Below, piece by piece: positions 1 to 11,700 of a DNA stretch of 64,000 nucleotides. The position numbers were made by a program, and so were the translations under genes. The stretch's first letter is position 1. The number at the start of each line of letters is the position of its first letter. The notes under the pieces were generated by a model. That model did no database searches and was not told the DNA's origin. It saw only the letters and a list, made by a program, of their open reading frames with translations. Origin of the DNA: Blepharisma stoltei (taxonomy: Eukaryota; Ciliophora; Heterotrichea; Heterotrichida; Blepharismidae); contig CAJZBQ010000030.1 in the NCBI GenBank assembly GCA_914767885.1, positions 496,001 to 560,000 of the forward strand, in the 5' to 3' direction.

Positions 1-1
1 T

Positions 2-373
2 GTCACATCAGGGAAGAATCCAAGCATGAATAATTGGTATTTTTCTTTAGATACTGCTGTTGACATGGAGCCTCAAACACAGGAAGAAGAAATAATTGAA
101 GAGCCGCTAGAAAACAAGCCGAAAGCTTACGTGTACCCTGAGTTGAGAGGAATGACAGTTCTTGATGAGGTTGAGCTTAATGAAGATGAAATGGTTTGCT
201 TGTGCACTGATGAAAAGTGCTATTTGTGGAGAGGAGAGCTCTGTGAGGTTGAGGAAGAAGAGGAAGAACAGTTTGTGAGGGATGCGTGTATTAATTATTA
301 TGGGTTTGCTGGAGCAATTGTGGTAAGGGAGCAGGAAGGCTTAGAAAGTCCTGAATTTAATAGTTATTTCTAG
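2..373 (+). CDS. 3' end of an acidic protein gene, possibly gelsolin-like
   Basis: The frame is open from base 2, so this is probably the C-terminal part of a gene entering from the left; the ATG at 26 may be internal. It ends with TAG at 371-373. The protein is rich in Glu, with a segment 'MVCLCTDEKCYLWRGEL' followed by an acidic run and 'FVRDACINYYG'. A short beta-strand, 'xxWxG', then a helix that handles an acidic stretch recalls the core of gelsolin/villin repeats, but I do not see enough to assign the family. Neighbour: the convergent coiled-coil gene ending at 517. Confidence 0.55.
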   Translation, partial: VTSGKNPSMNNWYFSLDTAVDMEPQTQEEEIIEEPLENKPKAYVYPELRGMTVLDEVELNEDEMVCLCTDEKCYLWRGELCEVEEEEEEQFVRDACINYYGFAGAIVVREQEGLESPEFNSYF

Positions 374-516
374 AGTAAAAATTATTAGCTTCAATTTAAT
401 GCATTCTTCATATGATTAAGTGTTTTCAAGGCTCTTAAAAAGATAACTCATTTTCTATTAAATTCAAGTTTATAGTTTATAAATAGTATAATTAAGTGTC
501 ATAAGCTTATCCTGAT

Positions 517-2120
517 TTATATCGGACCTTTATGCTTGTCATAAAACGCCATCAATTTATCCCTTTGTGATCTCACTTTTTTCAGCTTGTCTTTAAATGT
601 AGAAATTTTTTCCAGCAGCTTTTTAATATATTCTGCTACTTCTCTGTTAACCAAAACATCTCCATTTTCTATTTTTTGCTTGTAGCTCATGTCTTTTAAG
701 TTAGGACAGGACATCTCATTCAAATCATTCATTTGAGCAAAAGCGCTACGATTGCTCATTTTGTCAAATGAAAGGTTAAATTTGACCTTTTTAGAGGATT
801 TTGACTTTTGTTCTAATTCCCTAATTTTACCCATCAGGCCGTTTTCATTTTCTAGCATTTGAGAAACTAATGAATCTTTTTCTTCTTGAAGTTTCTTATT
901 GCAATTTATAATAAATATGCCTATTTAGAAAGATGGAGGCACTAATATTAATAGATAATAATTTATTTTCGATCGAATTAATACATTAAATTTCAATGCA
1001 AACTTATTATTTCATTTTAATAATTATATTCATTTTTTTATTATAGATTTACTCTTAATTTATTCAGATTAAAATTGTTATTTAAAATACTCAATTGATA
1101 TAGTTGATCAGATAATACTCTAATATCCTTTGATGGCTCAGAATTTTGCTTACTCCTACTTTAAGAGCGGACAAATTATTAGAAAAGCGTCTATTTTTGA
1201 GAAATTAATTTTTAAGAGAAATCAGTTATCTAATACTAAAATTTTTTGGTATAAATTATTTGCAAGAATTTAATAGTTGCTATAACTAAATCTATTCTTT
1301 CTATTCAATTTCGCAGCTTGAATTCTTAAACTTCATTTTTATAATTAAACTAAATTTTCCTTACCATATATTTAATTCATTGAAATATTTTTTTATAAAT
1401 TTTTTAAAATTAGCTTCTTTAAGAGCAAGAAAAATACGTGCTTGTTTAAAGGGAGGTGCTAGATTTTTCATCAACTAATTCTTGTTCCATCTCAAGGACC
1501 TGTTGCTTATAAAATTCCAAGTCTGATTCAAGCTCTTTGATTATTTTCTTTTGATCATCACAAAGTTTCTTATATTTTTCTGACTCTTTATATAATACTT
1601 TATAAGCTTCATCTTTAGCAGAAGCCCTAAAAACAAAGCTTTCTAAATCATTTATTCTCATATTAAGCCTCTTTACTTGTAAAATCAAATCTTTTCTTTC
1701 ATCTTCTCGCATTTTGAGCATATAGAGGTTTCCTCTATATAGCGCTGAAAGCGCAGACATTTTCCCAGGAGCTTTCCAAGTTCGTCGGACCAAATCGCTT
1801 TTTGGTCCGACCAAGGCATTGATTTGGTGCAACTAACCGATAAATTCCGATCAGAATTTATCGGCCTTACAGCGCCAAACATAGGAAACTTCTATATTTA
1901 CAGCATATTCATATTTTTCATGGCCAAATCCTTCTTCTTCCTCTTTGTTGATATCATCATATAGTTGACAATAGCTGATAAGCTCATCAAATAGAGGCTC
2001 AATATTATTATTCGGCTTTGTTGTCCATTTTTCATAGCTTGGTTTATCAATTTTATCAAGCTGAAGCTTTGCGATTGGTAAGCTTAATTTTTTGACAGGA
2101 GTTTCTATAATTCTTAGCAT
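517..2120 (-). CDS. coiled-coil protein, split by one clear and one probable IES
   Basis: ATG at 2118-2120. Removing the 174-bp IES at 1721-1894 fuses 'HEKYEYAVN' in frame with 'MLKMREDERKDLILQ', giving a continuous heptad-rich chain. The chain then hits TAA at 1446-1448. A second in-frame coiled-coil stretch lies at 517-~912 with open codons upstream of its ATG at 858. A TA-to-TA join (1460/1461 to 909/910) would read 'DEKSINCNKKLQEEKD' and give one protein of about 292 residues; the second join is inference. Otherwise these are two genes, 166 residues (1446-2120) and 113 residues (517-858). No family recognised: no catalytic motif, only long amphipathic helices and a basic C-terminal part. 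Confidence 0.6.
909..1460. mobile_element. probable IES in coiled-coil gene
   Basis: This 0.55-kb AT-rich stretch has no ORF. It sits between two coding blocks of the same strand and heptad character, and a TA-TA join restores frame. No strong terminal inverted repeats are visible. A loose direct repeat ('TAGCACCTCCC' near 1461 and 'TAGTGCCTCCA', minus strand, near 935) flanks it. Boundary is tentative. Confidence 0.4.
1721..1894. mobile_element. MITE-like IES, 174 bp, TA-bounded
   Basis: Terminal inverted repeats of about 27 bp: left 'TATAGAGGTTTCCT...GCGCTG', right complement 'TATAGAAGTTTCCT...GGCGCTG'. The inside holds further hairpins ('GTCGGACCAAA'/'TTTGGTCCGAC' and 'CCGATAAATTC'/'GAATTTATCGG'). 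One TA copy at 1895-1896 remains after removal and the host ORF becomes continuous. Confidence 0.9.
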
Positions 2121-2212
2121 CAATAGTCTATTTAGAATTATATTATAAAACTGAATTGTACCTGAAAAATTAATAATATGGTGGAGAGAGCCATGGATAT
2201 AGAAGGCAAAAA

Positions 2213-3599
2213 CTATATTTCTTCATCTCTCACTTCTCTCGCGGCGTCTAAAAAATCACTCAAAGTAATTTCTTTCAAATCCATCTCATTTTCACATGCA
2301 GGATTGCTTACTCCCTCCCCTCCGCGAGTGAACAAAAAAAATTTTGTTCACTCACGGAGGGGTTAATTTTGTTTTTAAAAAAAAATTATATATAAATTTT
2401 ATAAAAAATATTTGTTTTCAAAATTTAAAAAAAAATCCTATTCGCAAAAATTGGAAAGAAAATATTAATTTAATTTATAAAATTTATGTTTTAAAAAGCA
2501 ATTTGTTTAAAATTAAACTGAATTAGCTATAGATTTCATTATACTAATTATCATTAATATATCAAGATTTTTTTCAATAAAAAAATTTTTCTATCAAAAA
2601 AAATTTTTGTTCACTCACGGAGGGTGGGTTTTTGGCCAAAAAATAGGGATTTTTCTAATGGTTTTGTTCACTCACGGAGGGGGGGGAGTTAGAGAAACCC
2701 TGCTTTCCGTATGATGCTTATCTACAAACTCGCAAGGCTCTTCACATATAATTTCATCATAAACTTCTCTGCCGCTAAACCTTGAACTTCCTCCATGCTT
2801 ACTAGACCTTCTTGAGTATCCTCAGTCAGGGCTTATTGAAATTCTTTCGCTTTCTTTATGTTTCTTTATAAGAGTCCTATATCTGCTTGATTTTATTTCT
2901 TTCAACTTTTCTGGATTTCTATAGTACACTCCTTCTTGGAGTTCTGTAAAATTGGCTGGAAAATCAGATGATGTACAAAATGCATCTCGGGCTTTTAGCT
3001 CTCTATTTAGGTCTTACGATTGCAGTGGATTATGTCTCAGATTGACTACTGAGATGCTTGAATTTATATTCAAACAATCAACGTCGCTTTTTTTAGTTAT
3101 CAAATTTCCTTCAACTTCCAACTCAATTAAATAATTTAACCGCTCCAAGCCTTGAAGATTCTCGATTTTATTGTAAGCTGCATATAGGCACTTCAGGTTT
3201 GTGAGATTTGAGAGGGAACGAAGAGAAACTAAATTGTTATGGCCTATATCTAAGGTATGGAGACGGGTAAGTAATAGAATTGAAGGCTGTATAGTTACTA
3301 GTAGGTTATCTGAGATGTTTAAGTTTTCTATTGTAGCGGGAAGTGGCCAAAGAGCTTCTATATGATTGTTGGAAAGTATTAGTTTTTTTAGATATTTTAG
3401 TGAAAGGAGCTGAGTTACTTCTGAACTTAAATAATTTCCTGAAATATCAAGCTCAGCCTTTTTAGAAACTTACTAGGTTTTTAAATTTCTCTATTCCATT
3501 AAGCTCAGTTTCGTCACGGTTTGCCCATAATAATGATACGAGTGCGGATGGCTTGGCAATGTCGCTGAGATTTTTAGGAGTGAATTCACTCGTTTTCAT
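2213..3599 (-). CDS. leucine-rich repeat protein
   Basis: ATG at 3597-3599, TAG at 2213-2215; 324 residues after removal of a 16-nt intron (3458-3473), a 15-nt intron (3003-3017) and a 381-bp IES (2309-2689). Both introns are GTAAG...AG. Repeats of the 'L..L.LS.N.I..L' type run from about residue 43 to 190 ('LKKLILSNNHIEALWPL', 'LHTLDIGHNNLVSL', 'LKCLYAAYNKIENLQGL'), the typical SDS22-like pattern of ciliary and centrosomal LRR proteins. The C-terminal third is charged and Ser/Arg-rich. One internal Trp is encoded by TGA ('SPDWGYS'). The exact partner is unknown; a scaffold role is inferred only from the repeat class. Confidence 0.85.
2309..2689 (+). mobile_element. IES of the CCGTGAGTGAAC family, 381 bp
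   Basis: Starts 'TACTCCCTCCCC' and ends 'GGGGGGGAGTTA'. It carries four copies of the motif CCGTGAGTGAACAAAA: an outer and inner copy facing each other at the left (forming a hairpin at 2320-2365) and two same-direction copies at the right. The interior is AT-rich. Removal leaves one TA and joins 'RVSL' to 'SNPACENE' in the LRR gene. Reference copy for the family. Confidence 0.92.
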
Positions 3600-4022
3600 C
3601 TTTAAAATAATCAATCGTTATGCAAACTGAAAAATTATTTTGGGTCTTAATAGTGTTATTGAATGGGATATAGAAAAGTAGAAAGAGGAAAGAAAGACCC
3701 TTTTTCTTCTCCAGGTCAAGGACAATAAGAATGGTGGACGAAATTTTAAATAGGAAATTTTTGTTATATGAAAGGACTTTCTTTGGGAGATTCATGATGG
3801 GATTTGATAAAGTAAATTAATTAAATGCTATAAAAATTGTGGGAAAATAGTAGATTAATGGTGTGATTTATGAATTTTTGAAAGGTGAGTTTGGAAATTA
3901 TTATGTATTTTAATTTTTTTATTAAAAAATTAGAAAAGAAATTAATTATCAAATAGCTCAAGAGCCATATATATAAACTGCAAGCTTTTCAGATTATAAA
4001 CTTTATTATTCTTTTCTGAAGT
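3600..4022. other. AT-rich intergenic stretch
   Basis: Upstream flank of the LRR gene. No ORF with coding character, repeat or RNA gene is seen; presumably holds the LRR gene promoter. Confidence 0.4.
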
Positions 4023-4454
4023 TATATCTTTTCTTTAGATACGATTATGATTGGATTAATTATTTAGGTGCCTAATGCCAATGGTCATTTAGAATCAAAA
4101 ACTAAAATGATGACACCATAAGCAATTCTTTGACTTAAGTCAGGCATTCTTGGTCAATTGCCAAATTAGAAGCATCTTTCCCCTGGCACTTGCCTTCGTG
4201 TATAGCTCTGCTCCTTAGCGTGCTACGCCTAAAGACTGCATTCTTGGGCTGCAGAGCGGAGAACCCTGTGCCTTCTAAATCCCTTGAGCCAGGCAATGAG
4301 GCTGTGCATTGCCTATTACTGTTTGCCTTGCAATGCTTGATCAAGATTCATTAGGAAACCTAACCTCATAAAAATAATATAAGCCCCTAAAGGAAATTTC
4401 ATTGGCGAAATCCATGTGTCTCACTATTTTAATATATCCTTTCTGTAGATACGA
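4023..4454. mobile_element. SINE-like insertion with 22-bp target duplication
   Basis: A GC-richer block (about 4135-4344) inside AT-rich DNA is flanked by direct repeats at 4023-4044 and 4433-4454 that match at 20 of 22 positions ('TATATC.TTTCT.TAGATACGA'). It has no terminal inverted repeats. Long target-site duplications without TIRs are typical of non-LTR retroposons. It lies between genes, so excision cannot be tested by frame. Confidence 0.6.
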
Positions 4455-4513
4455 ATTAATATCAATTTTTTGTTATTTAATTTAATTTGATTGACCCATA
4501 TTATTTCCACCCA

Positions 4514-6254
4514 TTATCTCATACTATAGCTCAGCTTTGCTGGTTTTTCAGATTTCCCACCATCGCTATCCTTTTCTGAAAATTTTTGATAAATTATTTT
4601 TTCCTGCCTTAGCTTTTTCGCAAGCATTTTTACAATTTTTGGAGATCTTCCTCTGTGGCCTGAACTTTTAGGTGGAGCTGGAGTTCACCCACTTCCAAAA
4701 CTGGAAGTCAATGGCCTTAGCTCACGATCTCTGTAGTTATTCATATTCAATGTCTTTATTGTCATAATTTTCAGTCCGTTTCGGTCAGCACGATTTAGCA
4801 TAAATGCAGGTAAAACTGTATCACAAGGTCGTGATGGATTTCGATCAAGAACTGGACTTTGAACCTTAGGGTCAACCCTTGAATAGTTAATGAAATCTGC
4901 TGTAAAATCACTCATAGTGATTTGATGATTAGTTTTTCTGCCAAGAATTTTGTTAAAAGGAATTCCTTTTGACGTTTTTCTCCATACTAATTCATAGTTA
5001 GGATCATATGAAGGCTGCTCTGATAAATCTCCATATACTGGGTTACATAATTAACAGCATTTTATTATTTTAAATTTTCTTTTCCAAAAATAATTATATC
5101 AGAACTATTTTCCTCAAAGAAAAAAACCTGCACCATATATTTTATTGAAATCTCTCCCTGAGTATTTTGAAATATCAGGAGTCGCCGAATGGCGAACTTT
5201 TGTAAAAATAGGAGGAGACATATCAAAAGAGACAAAACGATTTTGATGAACATCATATGCAGCTTTTGTAAAGTCAGGTCTTCCTATTTGTTTATTTAAG
5301 GGAATAGGAGACTTAACTCGTGGCGCTATTGCAGCATCGTTATATGAAATTGCTGAAAGAGCTCTGCTACGACGGTTCTCAGTAATATAGAAATTTTTTG
5401 AAGTTGTTGAATTAGCTTTTGGAGACATATCATATTGACTTGATGTGATAGATCTCTGAGGTGAATGAATAGATGTGTTAGTTCCTAAATTAAGATAAAT
5501 TAAAGTACGACAAATTCGACCTACCAACTTGATGCAACAATCCAGACCTTAAGGCAAAGGTGGACTGGGATCGACTTTGAGCTGATAATCAGCAGTATCA
5601 GAAGATGTGCATTTGAGTAGGTTTTGGCTATTTTCCTGTGGCTGAAAATGGAGGTGCCCAGAATGTAATTTTAATCATTGGGCTTCTCTTTGAGAAGCAG
5701 GGAGTTTCTACCTTCGCTAAAATGGAGCAGTCATTTTCTCGCTGTTGCCTAAGGGAGACACTTCGGCACCCAACAGACTCCAAAGAGTTATAGATTTTTT
5801 GCCATGGATAGTGCCATTAGCCTATGAATTAGTCGCTGACTCCATATTTTTGGTCCGGCCAAGGTTATTTTTTGGTCGGACCTGCTTAAAATCTGATTCG
5901 GCCAAAATAACCTTGGCCGAACCACAATATGGAGTCAGCGACCAATTCATAGGCTAATGGCACTATCCATTGCAAAAAATTATAATCCTTTGAATCAAGC
6001 TAGTCGAGATATATATAAGCCTCCCACTCAAGAATGAAGCCTTTAGGCAAGGAAGAGGCTGATTATACGGCTATGGCTATACCTAGTGGGTAGTCCATCG
6101 TAAAATGAGAACCTCATAAATGTGAGGTCTTTTTGACTGCGCTACCAATATGGCTATCGCCTGTCTTTAATAATCCTAATCCTAAATTAAGATCAGGACT
6201 GGCCCCAAGTTTTGTAAATAAATCGAGAGTATGAGGATTAAACTGCCTTGCCAT
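4514..6254 (-). CDS. unknown protein, 313 residues after removing two insertions
   Basis: ATG at 6252-6254, TAA at 4514-4516. Removal of a 697-bp retroelement-like insertion (one copy of the 13-bp repeat CCTAAATTAAGAT retained) joins 'GASPDLNLG' to 'TNTSIHSPQRS'; removal of a 102-bp IES (repeat CCATATA) joins 'RDFNKIYG' to 'DLSEQPSYDPNYE'. TGA encodes Trp near the C-terminus ('GSGWTPAPPK'). The product is basic, Ser/Pro-rich, with scattered short motifs such as 'NRFVSFDMSPP' and a Lys-rich tail. I recognise no domain; the composition suits a cytoskeletal or axonemal accessory protein, but that is only a guess. Confidence 0.75.
5031..5132. mobile_element. short IES, 102 bp
   Basis: Bounded by the direct repeat CCATATA (5031-5037 and 5133-5139). 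Removing one copy restores the frame of the unknown gene ('KIYGDLS'). AT-rich, no ORF, no clear TIR. Confidence 0.8.
5484..6193. mobile_element. retroelement-like insertion with 13-bp duplication, carrying a nested palindrome
   Basis: Perfect direct repeats CCTAAATTAAGAT at 5484-5496 and 6181-6193 flank a GC-richer body with no terminal inverted repeats. Part of the body ('CCTTAAGGCAAAGGTGGA') resembles the SINE-like copies at 9.1, 58.6 and 62.5 kb. Deleting body plus one repeat restores the interrupted ORF. A palindromic element (5790-5990) is nested inside. Confidence 0.8.
5790..5990. repeat. nested 200-bp palindromic (MITE-like) element
   Basis: Arms of about 80 bp: 'TAGTGCCATTAGCCTATGAA' at about 5810 and its complement at about 5950, continuing through 'GCTGACTCCATATT' and 'CCAAGGTTATTTT'. 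The centre near 5890 is short. Very likely folds as one hairpin; nested within the retroelement-like insertion. Confidence 0.85.
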
Positions 6255-6507
6255 TCTTTGTTATAATTAACTGATCGTATTTCATAAATAGTGAGATAAT
6301 TAACTCAACTGATATATAAATTTAATCATTAAAAATATGCAGCATGTACAATTTACAACAAATTCAAAATGTTTTCAATAAATTTATTATATTTTTCTTC
6401 TTCCTTTTCAACAAAGAATGCTTTTAAATAATTATAAAAAATATTTATTCTAATTTATATATCAACTACTCAATATTGGAAATAACTTGAATTACAGAAA
6501 TTTCTTA

Positions 6508-7323
6508 TTATGTTTGCACAGTTATATTGATTAGGGTTTCTACATTCGTCCTGCATATAGGGCATCTACTATTATGATGACTTCTCATAATATTTGCACA
6601 CTCTACGCATAAGCACATGTGGCAGCAAGGAATTACAAGAGTGTCTTTCCTATTAGTAAGGCACACCACACACTCCGGCGTTTCTTCATCTTCACACCCA
6701 GTGGTTGTCCCATAAATATCATGCAGCTCATAGCACAATTCATTCATAGACAATTTTTGTCTTATAAGCTTCGGCTGATATTGGTTCCCAGACATCCCAA
6801 ATTTTATATATGTGCTTTCAATAATCCTTGAAGTAACACTCGCTCTCTATGTAAAATTTACAATTTCTATCACGAGAGGATAAGTTTTTCCATCTGCGTG
6901 GCTTAATTCGTGGAAAGAATATTTACCTGTATCAAAAATTGCAAGGTTTTGAGGAAAATTTTGATCAAGGCCTGCACTAAATGTATGAGTGCATGGAACT
7001 GGGAATCTAGAGGTGTCAACATAATAGCATTCAGTGACCCCAGTTGACATAAGAGTTTCAATTGCGAAGAAATATAGGGAAATTGTGCAGTCAGTAAGAG
7101 CGTCAAATGTAAAAGAAAGGGAAAAAGTTGTAGGGGAATCGGCTTGGACTGTTAAACTGCTTCCACGGATGTGAACTTGCTCAATTACTGTAGGAGTTGG
7201 AGTCATAGTTTGGTCTTGGGTTGGAGAAGATATATTAGGAATGGCATCATGGGCTGGAGGCTCAAGCAAGTTTTGGGCTTGAGGATTATTTTGACCGACA
7301 TAAAGAGGTTGACGATTTCCCAT
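6508..7323 (-). CDS. MGRN1/RNF157-type RING E3 ubiquitin ligase
   Basis: ATG at 7321-7323, TAA at 6508-6510, one 15-nt intron (6847-6861, GTAAATTTTACATAG); 266 residues. The N-terminus 'MGNRQPLYVGQ' fits N-myristoylation. Residues about 60-160 form the beta-rich domain before the RING seen in mahogunin-like ligases ('FSLSFTFDALTDCTISLYFFAIET'). The C-terminal C3HC4 RING is 'CVVCLTNRKDTLVIPCCHMCLCVECANIMR....CPICRTNVETLI', including the characteristic 'DTLVIPC.H.C'. The family monoubiquitinates membrane-trafficking and receptor substrates at membranes. All eight zinc ligands are present. Confidence 0.9.
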
Positions 7324-7493
7324 GTTGAAAGAAAAATTATAATTGGACTTTTCTGTCCATTTTATTTTTAAATAATTTAAAATTGTGATAAATCTCAATG
7401 GCAAGCCTTTATTAGTTGATAGCATACAGATATATGCAGCTGAGCTGATTATATACTTTTAAGACTTATCAATTTATTTTAAATTTATAACAA

Positions 7494-8420
7494 TTATTCT
7501 ATTTTTTCTTCTTCTGTGGTTTTTTGTCTTTTATTAGGATTTCCTATATCTTCCTGAGTTTTGCTTTCAAAATTATTGATCCACTTTATCACCTTATCAC
7601 CCAAATCATTGGTTTTTATTCCTCCATTTAAATAGTGTTTTTCAAGAGCCAGAAATTTTGTCATAGTATCTCCTTCTTCATCACTTTCAATAATTCCTCC
7701 TTTAGAGTATCTTAGTCCTTCTGCTTTATTTTTAAACCATCTTATAACAGTCCTTTCAGGGACTCCAATTTTCTTTGCTAATTTTTCTTTATTTTTAGTT
7801 TTTTCATGCATTTTTAAAACGGTTTTAATTTCATTTTGGCCATAAATAATTGCATATCGTTCAAGATCTCCAGAAACTTCACCAATCCTATGTTTTCCTA
7901 TTAATAATTCTTTAGCAATTTCGTCATCTGTCTTTCCTTCTCTTCTTAAGACTTGAATTTTATATTTTAAATAGGAATTCTTTTTCCCTTTGGAGCCAGA
8001 CATTTTGTTTCAGTCAAATCAACTGTGGATCATGTAAATATTGGGAAGATCAAAAAGGTTTTGGATTATTTTCGGCTTAACACCATTTTCATAGAGCCTT
8101 CCAACTCTTTTTTTTAATTGAGCTACACATTCGCTAGTATTTTCTTCGAAGTTTATTTGAAGTGAAGGTGCTTTTACGCTTTGTGAAGTAATAAATTCAA
8201 GTGCAAATGGGGAAATGTTGAAAATCTCAGCAGCCCTTTCTAGAGATAAATTGCTAATCATTTTTCTTAAAACTTCTGATAAGCTGCTTAGGCATGGGAT
8301 ATTTTCGTAGTTTATTTTTGATATCAAATGCTTGATTTCTCCCTCAGATTTGTGGAGCAATTTACTTGCTGTGCCAATTCCTTGAAATAATGCACAAAGG
8401 CCTATATATCTATCTTCCAT
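7494..8420 (-). CDS. helix-turn-helix protein, unknown role
   Basis: A single 308-residue frame from ATG at 8418-8420 to TAA at 7494-7496; two TGA codons read as Trp ('IHSWFDWNK') join what would otherwise look like two small ORFs. It contains at least two helix-turn-helix-like segments: 'LSLERAAEIFNISPFALEFI' in the first half, and 'KTDDEIAKELLIGKHRIGEV' and 'EKLAKKIGVPERTVIRWFKNKA' in the second. The last resembles DNA-binding helices of transposases or Myb/homeodomain-type regulators. Acidic and Lys-rich tail. It may be a regulator or a domesticated transposase DNA-binding domain; no catalytic domain is present. Confidence 0.75.
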
Positions 8421-8732
8421 TTTATTAAATTTCGACTTAGCCCCCCGAATCTTTAGGAAAAAATGTTTTTTGATATAAGAAATTCAATTATAAATTATTT
8501 ATAATTACATTTTCATTTTAAATTGATTAATTCTCTGCTATTTTATTTGGAACGATTTGAGAAGCTTTAATGATTTCACATAAAATTCATAAATTTGAAA
8601 TGAAAAACAATGAGCTTGCTATCCAAATTTGGCTTGCCATTTGATTGGAACATTTCCCTCGAGTGGCATTTCCTAGGAGATTTTTTGTAGAATTTTTTTA
8701 AGACAATTTAGCATAAGTAAAAGTGGGAATGC
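8421..8732. other. intergenic spacer
   Basis: AT-rich, between the start of the HTH gene and the stop of PIG-M (both minus strand); presumably the HTH promoter. Nothing else seen. Confidence 0.4.
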
Positions 8733-11700
8733 TTAACAAAAAACCCCAAGAAAATGCCGCACGAGAAAAATTTTTCGATCAAGTGCCTTGCACCGTCAAA
8801 TTTGTAAAAAAACACTCTCACCTAAAAATTCTAAATGATACCCTCAGTAAAGCCAATGAGCTTCTGAAATTATCCAAAACAAAAGAATAGTAATCCATTT
8901 TTTAAAAGATAAATTTATTTTCGGGATTACAATTGGAAGCAAAGTTATATATCATATAAAATACTGAGCTGTGCAAACTTTATTGAATATCACAAAAATA
9001 AAAGTCTCTGCAATTATTGTGGAATAAAGATTTTTCTTGGTCATAAAAAGGCTTAAATATATTATAAGTGCTCACTGTGGGATAAAGGCTAATAACCCAA
9101 AAATTTTGGCTGAAAAATTGTATGTGAAATATAGCATAAATAAAATGGCATGAGGCTGCTCCGCTAATTTCTCTCCCTCATAATTTTGTTTACCTAGAAA
9201 ACTTTGCACAGCAACAGTATAGGGTTAGGGCACTGCTCTAAGTGCATTCAAGAGGCTCAGGCTTTATCCACTAGGCCTCACCGAGTAAGGTGACTCTTAA
9301 GCGGAGCACGCGCAGGAGCTGAGTCAGGTAAGGGAAGTGGCATCGCATCAGGTGAGAGATGCTGGTCAGGGTGGTTGACAGCCTATCTTGAGATGACCGA
9401 CCTTTTGGATCGGAAATGCTCTTGACGTCACCATTTTAGTTCAGTCCCTTAGTGGGAGTAATCGTATGTGAGATATAGGATATAAAAATACAGAGAAAAA
9501 TTGTGACGGCTATCTTTTCTAATAAAATGATACAAATATGTCTCGTATAAAAACTCTCAGCCATAAATAATTCAAAACACAAAAATAAGTCATAGAAATA
9601 AGCCTCCGCTTATAATAGTAAACTTTAACCTTTTATATGTAAAAATTGAAGACTTTTCCTTGTCAACCCAAATATAAAAGCTAAATGAATAAATTATTGG
9701 ATAGATACGAAAATGAACTGAAAGACCATAAAGGATCCCAGCTTGTCAAATTTTATTTTTTTTTAGAAAATAAATCGTGCTTAGTAGTAAAAAACTTGTT
9801 AAAGAATCTGATGATCCTCTTGTATTGCCCATACTTTATGTAGATTTCTTTATCAAACAAAATGAAATAGATAGCTGAACGACCAAAACAGACTCTATCA
9901 AAGGGACGAGTTGGATCTCTAAACAAGGAATGGTTAAAAGGTGATATGTCAAAAAATAGTGAAAAAGTTGGCAATAAACGCGCTAGTTTTTTAAAATGGC
10001 TTTATATATAAATTAATTTTTAATTTATGATAACCTTTTAGATAGGCGCTGATAAATATCTTACTATAGAATTTAAGTCCAAGCAAGAAAAAAGTTCAAA
10101 TTTTTTAAACACATAGTAATTGACATTAAGGACTAAAAATATTTTCATTAATTAGCGATCATAAAAAATATCTCATTTAATCAGAAAAAAATAAAAAGTA
10201 AGTGAGCGAAATTGCTTGAAATGTTTCAGTCCTATGATAATAAAATCATGGATTACTATTAGGCCTCTACACCATCTAAAAGCTCTACCATTTCTTTTAA
10301 AATAAAATCTGCTCTGGCTAATCACTTTGGGAAATAAATAGTGTAACGAATTATATAAATTGCTACTATCAGCAGTCTTTGCAAGATTCCCTACTCACTT
10401 CGATTTACATTTTTCCAAGTAGCTATATGCACTTTTTGTATGTACCACTATGGACTGCTGCATGAAGAAACTGAAATTTAAAATTTCAATCAGAGATTGT
10501 TGAGCACTTTGATAAATGCGAAGAACGATAAGTTATAGATACCACTATCATTAAATTCTGCTAGACCTCTTGCAATTTCACTCTCTTAGATTTTTACATT
10601 TTTTCAACTCACTATTTAGCGTAGTAATTGTAGTTATAATAAAAATGGTTTATATTCTAAAATCAAAAAAACTTTTACGAACTACTTATCAAAACGGCTC
10701 ATCAATTTTCTGATTCAAATATTCCAATTTTATTAGGAAGTAATGAGCTTAACTTGCTAAACTTTTTTAGCACAGGAGGATGCTTAATCATGGAATTCTT
10801 AAAGGAGATTATGAAATTACCTATAGCAAAAATAATAATGGCGATAATTAGAAATTAAAAACTTGTCATTAACTGTGCATCAAAGCGGCTGATCAATTTT
10901 CTGATGCAAAAACAGTCAATTTTATTATGAAGTAATAAGTTAGAATTTTTAAATTTTTTAGCTTCGAAGGATGCTTACTCATAGAGCTCATAAAGGCTTA
11001 TATGAAGTTACTTTAGGCGAAAATAATACGTCTTGATTTTTAAAAATAAAAAACTTGTCACAAACTGCTAATCAAAAAAGGCTGATCAAGTTTTTGATTC
11101 ATAGATTCCAATTCTATAATGAAGTAATAAGCTTTGCTATTTGAAGTGTTTAGCCTCGAGGGATGATGCTTAATCATGGTGTTTTTAAAGGCTCATATGG
11201 AATAGCCTATAGTGAAAATAAAAATGGCTTATAATTTAAATAAAAAAAAAACTCGTCATCAAAACGGCTAATCAATTTTTGATTCAATAAGGCCAAATTT
11301 TATATGAATTAATGAGTTTGATTCGTTAAAGTTTTTAGCTTCGGAGGATGATTATTAATTAATGAGTTCTTGAAGGCAAATATGAAATTTACTATAATGA
11401 AAGTAAAAAATGGCTTATATTTTAAAATTTAAAAGCTTGCCACGAACTGCGCATCAAAACGGCTGAAAATTTCTTGATTCAATAATTCCAATATTATAGC
11501 GAATTAAAGAGCTTGGCTATTTAAACTTTTTTAGCTTCGGAGGATGATTATTCATTGAGTTTAAAGGGCTTATATGAAATGGCTTTAGTAAAAATAAATG
11601 GCTTAAATTTTTAAATTGTGCATCAAAACGGCTGAACAATTTTTTTGACTCAATAATTTCAATTTTATAAGGAAGTATCATCCTAAGTTTTTTACGTATT

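Noticed and set aside
8729-8890. Plus-strand ORF of 53 codons with plausible composition
   Set aside because: It lies antisense to the C-terminal PIG-M exon, which reads clearly on the minus strand with TGA=Trp.
9753-9974. Minus-strand ORF '[11 protein letters not shown]...' as a gene
   Set aside because: It is the left TIR of the PIG-M IES running into the adjoining PIG-M exon; only the part below 9822 is coding, in the PIG-M frame.
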